DNA of 20,525 nucleotides. It comes from JADGHE01 sp035716025. Its GTDB lineage: Bacteria; Pseudomonadota; Alphaproteobacteria; Rhizobiales; Xanthobacteraceae. The DNA lies in assembly GCA_035716025.1 (NCBI GenBank), contig DASTKH010000058.1, forward strand, positions 1 through 20,525, in the 5' to 3' direction. Under the pieces are notes generated by a model. The model was not told the origin of the DNA and made no database searches. It saw only the letters and a program-made list of their open reading frames with translations. A program made the position numbers and the translations under genes. Shown here one piece after another: positions 14,739-20,525 of this stretch; the stretch's first letter is position 1, and each line of letters begins with the position of its first letter.

Positions 14739-15070
14739 TCGAGGAAGTGGCGCCCGGCCGGGTCCTCGACCTCGACGATCCACAGGTCGGGATCGAACCG
14801 CAGCTCACGCTGCAACATCGCCTCGACATCTGCGTCCGGCTTGGCCGCGTGCTTCGTCAACGGTGCGAAGGCGCGGTCCGCAGGATGTGCCTCTTCGAAT
14901 ACGGACTGCGGCGCAGGGCCGTAGAGATCAGCGGTTCCGTCGAGCCGGCTCACCTTGATGAAGATGGCGCCCGCCTCGGCGGCGCCGCGTCGGCGCAGGA
15001 CGGCGTAGGCGCCTCGCACCTGGCAGCGACGAAGATAGGCGGCAACCCACAGGTCCGATTTCAGTCGCAT
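14723..15070 (-). CDS. DUF1491 family protein
   Basis: 115 residues from the ATG at 15070. The start MRLKSDLWVAAYLRRCQVRG is typical of DUF1491. It is followed by GAIFIKVSRLDGTADLYGPA, then RELRFDPDLWIVEVEDPAGR and the end HFLDQVV. It is a small soluble protein of unknown function found in many alphaproteobacteria. It comes 142 bases after the peptidoglycan-binding gene on the same strand and could be the third member of the kinase operon. Its 3' end overlaps the DUF2336 gene by 16 bases tail to tail. Confidence 0.88.
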   Translation of the reverse strand: MRLKSDLWVAAYLRRCQVRGAYAVLRRRGAAEAGAIFIKVSRLDGTADLYGPAPQSVFEEAHPADRAFAPLTKHAAKPDADVEAMLQRELRFDPDLWIVEVEDPAGRHFLDQVVP

Positions 15071-15212
15071 GACGCATCCCTGCTCGGACTTATGCCACGG
15101 TCGGGCGGCGCCCGTCCCGGCGGGCTTCTTGCGACCCGGACTGCCCGATCCGAAGCCGAGCGCCCCGCGCGAGCGGCCGGCGGATAAAAGCAAGGACGCG
15201 AAGCTGCGCCGG

Positions 15213-15995
15213 CTATTCCAGCGGACGGCCGGTGACCGCCGCGAGCTCGCGCATGAGGCGGTCCGTGAGCTTGCCGGTGACGGGAAGTCTGCGCTCGCGC
15301 TCGAAGCGTTCGATGGCTGAGCGCGTCGCGGGGTCGAACACGCCCGTGACCTTGATCTGCCCGTAGCCGAACTCCGCGAGCGCGCGCTGCACCGCGACGA
15401 CCCGCGCCCGCGGCGGCTCCGCCGGTGCCGGTTGCGAAGGGGCGGCCGGACTTGCGGGTTTCGGCTGCTCCGCGGACGTTCTCGCCTGCACGATGACGGC
15501 GAGCAGGTCTTCATCCGGTGCGGCCCCTGGCTTCAGTCCCGCCGCCTGTTCGAACCGGCGGATGGCACCCTCAACGCGCGGCCCGTACACGCCGTCCACG
15601 GGACCGTCGTAGAACCCCTTGCGGGCAAGCTGCCTCTGGATTTCGGTGATCACCTCAGACGGCCCATGTCCGGCGGGCGCGTCGCGGTTTGCCTGTTCGA
15701 CCGCCTCTGCGGGTCGCGGCCGCGGCATCACGACGAGGCTGCCCGTCGTATCCGCGGTGGCGGCAGCGATCGCCCGCATCGGAGCCGGATGCTTGCCCGA
15801 CTGCAGAAAGAGCGCATTGACGACGACCGCAAGCGCGAGCGCGAACATCAGCAACAGGCCGAACGAGTCGACCGGATGCCGGCACATCGGGGCGACGATC
15901 CATTTGCGCAGCAGGCGACGGACCGCTTCCGCGAGCGTGAGATCGTCGAGCGCCGCGGTGGCGGTGCTTCTGGAATGGGAGGCGTGGCTACGCAC
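15213..15995 (-). CDS. Membrane-anchored protein with two peptidoglycan-binding domains
   Basis: 260 residues from the GTG at 15995, preceded by AGGTGAAGAAAC. A cytoplasmic N terminus of about 44 residues leads to one membrane helix (about 45-64, FGLLLMFALALAVVVNALFL). Two PG_binding_1 modules lie in the periplasm. The first is at about 116-168 (IQRQLARKGFYDGPVDGVYG). The second is at about 199-253 (VQRALAEFGYGQIKVTGVFD, then TGKLTDRLMREL). A proline/alanine linker separates them. The start codon is inside the end of the histidine kinase gene (8-base overlap), so the two are coupled. Its job is probably to sense or hold on to the cell wall; a link between wall state and the kinase is possible (inference). 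Confidence 0.88.
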   Translation of the reverse strand: MRSHASHSRSTATAALDDLTLAEAVRRLLRKWIVAPMCRHPVDSFGLLLMFALALAVVVNALFLQSGKHPAPMRAIAAATADTTGSLVVMPRPRPAEAVEQANRDAPAGHGPSEVITEIQRQLARKGFYDGPVDGVYGPRVEGAIRRFEQAAGLKPGAAPDEDLLAVIVQARTSAEQPKPASPAAPSQPAPAEPPRARVVAVQRALAEFGYGQIKVTGVFDPATRSAIERFERERRLPVTGKLTDRLMRELAAVTGRPLE

Positions 15996-17838
15996 GTTTC
16001 TTCACCTGGCGTTCCGGCCGCGGACTCGGCGCGCCCTCCCCGTCGGACGACTCGCGTCGTCCCTCCGCGTTGAAGCGCACGACATCGGCGCTCGCAGGCG
16101 GAGCGGACTTTTCGCAGTCGAGCGGCAGACGGACCGTCATGCGCGTGCCGACGCCGGGCTTGCTGTCGATTTCGAGAGCGCCCCCGTGCAAGCCGGCCAG
16201 TCCTTTGACAATCGAAAGGCCGAGGCCCGTTCCATCATAGGGACGATCGTAGGCGCCGCGCGCCTGAAAAAAGGGATTGCCGATCTGCTGCAGATCTTCC
16301 GGCGCGATGCCGACGCCGGTGTCCTCCACGACGATTTCGAGAAAGGACCCCGCGGCGGCCGCCGCAACCGTGACTCTCCCGCCTGCTGCCGTGAATTTGA
16401 CGGCGTTCGAAAGAAGATTGAGCAGCATCTGCTTAAGCGCGCGCTTGTCGGCAACGATCTCCGGCAAGGTGTCCGGTACCTGCACGACGATCTCGAGACC
16501 CGCTTGACGAACCTTCAGCGCGAGCAGATCGCAACACGTCCTGATCACCGGCGCGGGCGCGAAAGGCTCCGGCGTGATCACGAATTTGCCGCTCTCGATT
16601 TTCGACATGTCGAGAACGAGATTGACGACCGAGAGCAGGTGCTGTCCGGAATCGTGGATGAGCTTTGCGTATTCGCGCCGGTGGGCCGCATCGAGCTGCA
16701 GCGACGCTTCGCCCATCAGCATTTCGGAGAAGCCGATCACCGCGTTGAGGGGCGTGCGCAGTTCGTGGCTCATGGTCGCGAGGAAGCGGCCCTTGGCGGC
16801 GTTGGCACGCTCGGCCTCGCGGCGCGCCTCCTCGACCGCACGCTCCTGATCCTTGCGGCGCGTGACGTCGCGCATGACCGCGACGACCTCGCGTCCCTCC
16901 CCCGTGGCGGTCGCGGGCCCGAGCGGCTGGCAACGCATTTCGACCCAGATGAATCGGGGCGTCTCGCCCGGATCTCCGATCGCGCCGTTGCACCGCACGC
17001 GGAATTCGACGGATCGCTCCGACGCGCCGGCGGAGGCATCCGCGAGTGCCGTCAGATAGGCAGGCCTGTCGGCGACGTGCACGCGATCGAACAGCCCGTG
17101 GCCTATCAATTCGTCGAGGTGCGCGCCGAACATCGCTTCCGCCGCCGGCGAGATGAACAGCACCGCCCCGCGGCTGCCATGGCGGCTGATCACGTCCGTC
17201 ATGTTGAGCGCGAGCAGCCGGTAGCGCTGCTCCTCGGCGTCGAGCCGCGCCTCGCTGCCGCGCGCCCAGGCCTCGACCCGGAGCGCAAGAAAGCCGGCAT
17301 AGGCGACGGCCCCCGCGATGCTGCAACCGCCCGCGAAAAGCGCCGGCGCCGTTTCACCGGCGGGAAGGCTGCCGCTGTCCGCAAGCGCAAGAAGCAGCGC
17401 GGCGGCGAGCGCCATGGCCATCGCCGCGAGAACGACGCGGCGCGACATCGCAAGCGCCGCTTCGAGGGGCGCCAGGACGAGCCAGGGGGCCGCCGGCGAG
17501 GAGAGCCCGCCGGACATCAGCGCGAGATTGCTGACGGCCGCGGTGAGCGCCAGCGCCGAGAGCAGATGTGCGCAGGCGTAGCGACCGGTAAAGGAGAGAA
17601 AATACGCAACGGCGATCGGCGCAAGCAGCCAGCCGAACGCGACCATTTCAAGCGGCCCCGGGGCGCCGCGCAGCGCAAGATAGGGCGGCAGCGCCGCGAG
17701 CGCGAGCAAACCGCCGAGCAGGCGCGACGCGATGAACGCGCGGTGTCGCGCGGCCAGCAACGGATCGTGCCGCACGGACGCATGCACCAGGCTGGAGACA
17801 TATTCGCGAACCGGAACGACAAGGTTCACGTCGCCCAC
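15988..17838 (-). CDS. divJ: Membrane PAS sensor histidine kinase, DivJ-like
   Basis: 616 residues from a GTG at 17838; the GTG nine bases later is an alternative and no good ribosome binding site is seen for either. About six N-terminal membrane segments (37-187) are followed by a PAS domain (about 200-325, with RYRLLALNMTDVISRHGSRG and FISPAAEAMFGAHLDELIGH) and a dimerisation helix with phospho-acceptor His358 (FLATMSHELRTPLNAVIGFS). The ATPase domain has the N box LLNLLSNAVKF (Asn478), DTGVG (506-510), FFQARGAYDRPYDGTGLGLS and a last glycine box. A charged tail of about 45 residues ends it. The six-helix, PAS, HisKA order and the HELRTPLNAVIGFSE motif fit DivJ, the kinase acting on DivK in the alphaproteobacterial cell cycle. 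The assignment to DivJ rather than another PleC/DivJ-family kinase needs phylogeny. No receiver domain is present. Confidence 0.85.
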   Translation of the reverse strand: MGDVNLVVPVREYVSSLVHASVRHDPLLAARHRAFIASRLLGGLLALAALPPYLALRGAPGPLEMVAFGWLLAPIAVAYFLSFTGRYACAHLLSALALTAAVSNLALMSGGLSSPAAPWLVLAPLEAALAMSRRVVLAAMAMALAAALLLALADSGSLPAGETAPALFAGGCSIAGAVAYAGFLALRVEAWARGSEARLDAEEQRYRLLALNMTDVISRHGSRGAVLFISPAAEAMFGAHLDELIGHGLFDRVHVADRPAYLTALADASAGASERSVEFRVRCNGAIGDPGETPRFIWVEMRCQPLGPATATGEGREVVAVMRDVTRRKDQERAVEEARREAERANAAKGRFLATMSHELRTPLNAVIGFSEMLMGEASLQLDAAHRREYAKLIHDSGQHLLSVVNLVLDMSKIESGKFVITPEPFAPAPVIRTCCDLLALKVRQAGLEIVVQVPDTLPEIVADKRALKQMLLNLLSNAVKFTAAGGRVTVAAAAAGSFLEIVVEDTGVGIAPEDLQQIGNPFFQARGAYDRPYDGTGLGLSIVKGLAGLHGGALEIDSKPGVGTRMTVRLPLDCEKSAPPASADVVRFNAEGRRESSDGEGAPSPRPERQVKKRA

Positions 17839-17897
17839 GCACGGCCGATCAGGACGCGCTCCCTTTGTTGAACGGCGGCGATCGTGTCAGAGGCCGC

Positions 17898-17912
17898 TTA
17901 AGCGAAAGCTAA
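17898..17912. promoter_or_regulatory. Candidate CtrA-type site TTAA-N7-CTAA
   Basis: The bases ttaagcgaaagctaa sit 60 bases upstream of the DivJ-like start. On the minus strand they read TTAG-N7-TTAA. This is the same one-mismatch form as the site at 13591. It is weaker than the other site because G follows instead of C. Confidence 0.35.
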
Positions 17913-17961
17913 GGGCGGGGCGCTGCCGCCGGGCGGAGGGGGTCTGGAGCACGTCCGGCGC

Positions 17962-17982
17962 GAAGATTCGAGGCAAATCTTC
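17962..17982. other. Operator-like inverted repeat GAAGATT-N7-AATCTTC
   Basis: Perfect 7-base arms around cgaggca, in the divergent region between kinase and DUF5330 genes. It could be a dimeric regulator site. No regulator is known for it. Confidence 0.35.
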
Positions 17983-18211
17983 CGCAAATGGTGAATGGGC
18001 GGTTGCCGGCGGTCGGGGCCGACACGCCGCTTTCCTTGCGGCCCAGGCACTTGCGCGCCGACGATTCAAATTTTCGGAAAAGACGCCGCGCATTTGTGCG
18101 AAATGCACTGAAAATGCCGCCGAGCCGGCACACGCCGCTTTCAGCCGCACGCCATAGGCTCCCGGCGATCGCGGCAAAGACGATCGGCCGCAACAAGATC
18201 AGGGGCAGGCG

Positions 18212-18625
18212 ATGTTTTTTCTGCTTCGCGTGGCATTTTGGCTCGCCATTGTCGTGATGCTCCTGCCGACCGGGCAGTCGCAGCAGCAGGACAAGGCGAC
18301 GTCCTCGCTCGGCGCGGCGGAGGCGATCGGTGCGGCGGCCGCCGCGGTCGCCGACCTGCGTCAGTTCTGCTCGCGGCAGCCGGAGGCCTGTGCCGTCGGT
18401 GCGCAGGCGGCGCACGCCTTCGGACACAAGGCGCAGGCCGGTGCCAAGATGCTGTATGATTTCCTCGCTGCGCGTGTTGCCGAAACCAATGCCGGCGCCG
18501 ATCCGGCGGGCCGGCAGGATGCCGAGGCCGCGCGCACCCGGGACACGCTGACGGATCACGACCGCGCGCCTGCCTGGCGGGGTCCCGCGCCGCAGCCCGC
18601 GCGCCTCGCCGCGGGCCCCGCCTGA
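18212..18625 (+). CDS. DUF5330 family small secreted or membrane protein
   Basis: 137 residues from an ATG preceded by AGGGGCAGGCG. An N-terminal hydrophobic segment (MFFLLRVAFWLAIVVMLLPT) is a signal peptide or anchor. The core LRQFCSRQPEACAVGAQAAH, with two cysteines spaced as FCxRxPxxC, is the DUF5330 mark and suggests a disulphide in the periplasm. It is followed by FGHKAQAGAKMLYDFL. The C-terminal part is alanine- and proline-rich and looks disordered. Function is unknown. It stands in front of sufE, an arrangement I recall from other rhizobia, though a role in Fe-S metabolism is not implied by the sequence. Confidence 0.82.
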   Translation: MFFLLRVAFWLAIVVMLLPTGQSQQQDKATSSLGAAEAIGAAAAAVADLRQFCSRQPEACAVGAQAAHAFGHKAQAGAKMLYDFLAARVAETNAGADPAGRQDAEAARTRDTLTDHDRAPAWRGPAPQPARLAAGPA

Positions 18626-18719
18626 CACCTACCCTCCGCCCTGGCAATAATGGCGCCATGCGCTGGACGCCGCGGCTGTACGCCTCCGCGGCGCCGGCCT
18701 ATATGAAGGGGAGGACGGC

Positions 18720-18724
18720 GGAGG
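18720..18724 (+). promoter_or_regulatory. GGAGG ribosome binding site that sets the sufE start
   Basis: GGAGG is five bases before the TTG at 18730. The in-frame ATGs at 18658 and 18703 have no such site. Confidence 0.65.
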
Positions 18725-18729
18725 CACGC

Positions 18730-19161
18730 TTGCCGAGCATCGACGAAATCATTGAGAACTTTTCCCTGCTGGATGAGTGGGAGGACCGCTACCGGTACCT
18801 CATCGAGCTCGGCCGCATGCTCGAACCTCTGCCCGATTCCCTTCGTGACGAAGCGCACAAGGTCCAAGGCTGCGCGAGCCAGGTCTGGCTCGGCACGACG
18901 GTGGTGCCGGACGGAGACGGCGGGCCGGTGCTCCTTTTCCAAGGCGACAGCGATGCGCATATCGTGCGCGGGCTGATCGCCGTGCTGTTTGCGCTCTATT
19001 CCGGCAAGCGCGCGTGCGACATTCTCGCAATCGACGCGCTCGCGCTGTTCGATCGCCTCGCGCTGCGCGAGCATCTCACGCCGCAACGCTCAAACGGCCT
19101 GCGTGCGATGGTCGAGCGCATCCGCGCCGAGGCGGCGGGCGCCCTCGCCGAAGCCGCCTAA
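18730..19161 (+). CDS. sufE: SufE, cysteine desulfuration protein
   Basis: 143 residues from the TTG at 18730. SufE takes persulfide sulfur from the cysteine desulfurase SufS and passes it on for Fe-S cluster assembly by SufBCD in the cytoplasm. From this start the protein begins PSIDEIIENFSLLDEWEDRY, exactly the family start, and GGAGG lies five bases upstream. The frame is open to an ATG at 18658, but the added residues (RWTPRLYASAAPAYMKG) look non-native. The sulfur-accepting cysteine is Cys48 in KVQGCASQVWL. Later motifs are LLFQGDSDAHIVRGLIAVLF and HLTPQRSNGLRAMVERI. All expected regions are intact. The stop overlaps the convergent DUF6456 gene by four bases. No other suf gene is in the window. 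Confidence 0.93.
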   Translation: MPSIDEIIENFSLLDEWEDRYRYLIELGRMLEPLPDSLRDEAHKVQGCASQVWLGTTVVPDGDGGPVLLFQGDSDAHIVRGLIAVLFALYSGKRACDILAIDALALFDRLALREHLTPQRSNGLRAMVERIRAEAAGALAEAA

Positions 19162-19793
19162 CCGCTCGCCGCATCCAGCCGGTCCGGCGGCGCCGACCAC
19201 GCCCGCATGGGCACGCGATCGCGCCCGCGCGCGGCGCGCGCGAGACCGTAATGTCGTGCGAGCCGGTCGAGACCGAGCTGCAGCACCACCTTGGCCGCAC
19301 GCGCCGGCCAGCCGCGCTCGCGCTCGATGGTCTCGAGCGGCTTCAAAAAGCAGCACACGTCGAGCAGAAGACCGGCAAATTCCGGTCCCGCGGCATCGAG
19401 CGCGCGGTGCACCTGCTCGCGCGCCGCAATGACCGCATCGGAGGGATCGAGCGCGCCGGGACCGCGCCGGCTCTGCGCGACGGGCGCGCTCCAGTTCGCG
19501 GTGACCCGCGGCATCATCTGGGCGCGCGTGAAATCGGCGCGCAGGCGTTCGCCGGCCTGGAGCTGCTCCGGGCCGATCAGCGGGGCGCCGTCCCGGCCCT
19601 TGCGCCGCGCGAGCCAGACAAGCGGGCTTTCCGCCAGGTTCAACCGCGCCCCGCGCCCACAGGCTTCCGCATCCGGCGGCGGCGCGAGAGCAAGATGCTG
19701 AAGGGCGTAGGGGCTGAGATCGAGCCGCTCGGCTGGGCATGGAGGCGTCTTGGTTCGCAATCTTTTCATGCACACAATCCTATTCGATAGCAT
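19158..19793 (-). CDS. DUF6456 domain protein
   Basis: 211 residues from the ATG at 19793, with AGGA four to five bases upstream on the minus strand; the ATG at 19769 is an alternative. The first 55 residues are proline-rich and variable. The DUF6456 core then has NLAESPLVWLARRKGRDGAP, GPEQLQAGERLRADFTRAQM, PRVTANWS, and a C-terminal LLLDVCCFLKPLETIERERG followed by AKVVLQLGLDRLARHYG. The last part looks helical and could bind DNA; in longer relatives a helix-turn-helix region precedes the core (recalled). It is soluble with no signal. Function is unknown; a regulator is possible. The 5' flank is a short AT-rich patch, unusual in this DNA. Confidence 0.82.
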   Translation of the reverse strand: MLSNRIVCMKRLRTKTPPCPAERLDLSPYALQHLALAPPPDAEACGRGARLNLAESPLVWLARRKGRDGAPLIGPEQLQAGERLRADFTRAQMMPRVTANWSAPVAQSRRGPGALDPSDAVIAAREQVHRALDAAGPEFAGLLLDVCCFLKPLETIERERGWPARAAKVVLQLGLDRLARHYGLARAARGRDRVPMRAWSAPPDRLDAASG

Positions 19794-19961
19794 ATATTCC
19801 TAGCACCAGCGTTCCCGCTTTGCAAGAGCGCAAAGGGGCGCGGCACGCTTTTCCCGGCTTGCTTGCGCGCAGCTCGCCACCCCCTGTGGATGACGGGACT
19901 TCCGCGACCCCGCGCGGGCACGGCCGGGACATGCGCCGGCTTGCCTGCCAGAATGGCGCGC

Positions 19962-19966
19962 GGAGG
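19962..19966 (+). promoter_or_regulatory. GGAGG ribosome binding site of the pyroglutamyl-peptidase gene
   Basis: Five bases before the ATG at 19972. It supports this start over the in-frame ATG at 20014, which has only AAGGAA at 13 bases. Confidence 0.6.
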
Positions 19967-19971
19967 CCATT

Positions 19972-20525
19972 ATGGAACGCAGCGCCGAGGCGCCAAGGAA
20001 CTCCGGCCGCGCCATGGGCAAATCCTTGACCGTCCTCATCACCGGATTCGGCCCATTTCCCGGGGCGCGGTTCAACCCGTCCGGGCCGCTGGTGCGGGCG
20101 CTTGCGCGGCGGCGACGGCCGGCTTTCGCCGACTTGCGCCGCATTGGGCACGTCTTCGCGACGCGCTACGAGGCCGTGGACCGTGAACTGCCGGCGTTGA
20201 TCGCCCGCCATCGGCCGGCCGCGGTGCTGATGTTCGGCCTCGCGACCCGCACGCCCGTCCTGCGGATCGAGACGCGGGCGCGCAATGTCCGCTCCGCGGT
20301 CCTGCCGGACGCGGGCGGATCCCTCCCGTTGCACCGAAGCATCACGGCCGACGGGGGACCGGAAAAGCGCGGGCGTGCCCCCTTCGCCCGGCTCGTGCGC
20401 GCGGCAAGGCGCGCGCGAATGCCGGCGCGGCTTTCGCACGATGCCGGACAATATCTCTGCAATTACACCTATTGGCGCGCCCTGGAGGGCCTGGAGTCTC
20501 GTTCGCCGGACGCGCTCGCCGTCTT
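19972..20525 (+). CDS. pcp: Pyroglutamyl-peptidase I family protein (peptidase C15), 3' end outside window
   Basis: The frame is open from ATG 19972 to the window end, giving about 184 residues of a family of about 200-220. The enzyme class removes N-terminal pyroglutamate from peptides in the cytoplasm. Visible motifs, numbered from the second ATG at 20014, are TGFGPFPGARFNPSGPLV at 10-27, FGLATRTPVLRIETRARN with Glu86, and SHDAGQYLCNYTYW with the likely nucleophile Cys149. The catalytic histidine would lie beyond the window. The glutamate region differs from the usual GLAGGR...ERVA pattern, so substrate preference could differ. The start at 19972 adds 14 residues (ERSAEAPRNSGRA). The alternative at 20014 gives the usual family N terminus, so the choice rests on the ribosome binding site. 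Confidence 0.85.
   Translation, partial: MERSAEAPRNSGRAMGKSLTVLITGFGPFPGARFNPSGPLVRALARRRRPAFADLRRIGHVFATRYEAVDRELPALIARHRPAAVLMFGLATRTPVLRIETRARNVRSAVLPDAGGSLPLHRSITADGGPEKRGRAPFARLVRAARRARMPARLSHDAGQYLCNYTYWRALEGLESRSPDALAV

Larger units (their letters stand above)
17839..18211. other. 373-base divergent promoter region between the kinase and DUF5330 genes
   Basis: No gene is supported here. The stretch includes AT-richer patches, a CtrA-like site (17898-17912), a 7-bp inverted repeat (17962-17982) and two GANTC sites (17965 and 18063) of the kind methylated by CcrM. Two GANTC sites in this length are about what chance gives. It should hold the promoters of both flanking genes. Confidence 0.5.

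Noticed and set aside
15619..17871. A 750-codon open frame on the plus strand
   Set aside because: It is antisense to the histidine kinase and the peptidoglycan-binding gene, both of which have clear domains. The translation has no recognisable domain.

Overview
GC-rich DNA whose gene families and gene order point to an alphaproteobacterium of the Hyphomicrobiales (Rhizobiales), perhaps near Xanthobacteraceae or Beijerinckiaceae. The evidence is a DUF1491 - peptidoglycan-binding - DivJ-like kinase block, DUF5330 beside sufE, DUF6456, a rhizobial-type PBP1A, a DUF1214/DUF1254 pair, and the CTCTCCC...GGGAGAG / GTGAGGGGG intergenic repeat. No rRNA, tRNA, CRISPR array, phage gene or insertion sequence was seen.

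Left part (1-8325), solute uptake and catabolism. A partial tctB and a full tctA end one tripartite tricarboxylate transporter (TTT) on the + strand. After a 440-base gap come an aspartate dehydrogenase (NadX-type) homologue and two overlapping genes for a CoA-transferase-fold enzyme, alpha and beta, also on +. A second, complete TTT operon (tctC-tctB-tctA) on the - strand converges on them. Two different TTT importers thus flank a three-gene enzyme cassette, which suggests import and CoA-dependent breakdown of an unknown, possibly nitrogen-bearing, carboxylate. The CoA-transferase-like pair appears to lack the glutamates used catalytically by the two characterised relatives I can compare it with. 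This is the best candidate in the window for undescribed chemistry.

Middle (8326-13643). A 755-base non-coding stretch carries three copies of a hairpin repeat, two direct and one inverted. Then come a class A penicillin-binding protein (PBP1A), a split DUF1214/DUF1254 membrane-protein pair, and on the - strand a small MGTVIRFP protein followed by a lipoprotein.

Right part (13644-20525), cell-cycle and housekeeping block. It holds a DUF2336 protein (+), DUF1491 (-), and a DivJ-like membrane histidine kinase translationally coupled to a membrane peptidoglycan-binding protein (-). DUF5330 and sufE (+), DUF6456 (-) and a pyroglutamyl-peptidase cut by the window end (+) follow. Two TTAA-N7-CTAA sites, close to the CtrA consensus, lie in the promoter regions of the small MGTVIRFP gene/DUF2336 and of the DivJ-like kinase. 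This suggests, without proving, cell-cycle control.

Functions are inferred from motifs read by eye. No alignment or database search was run.
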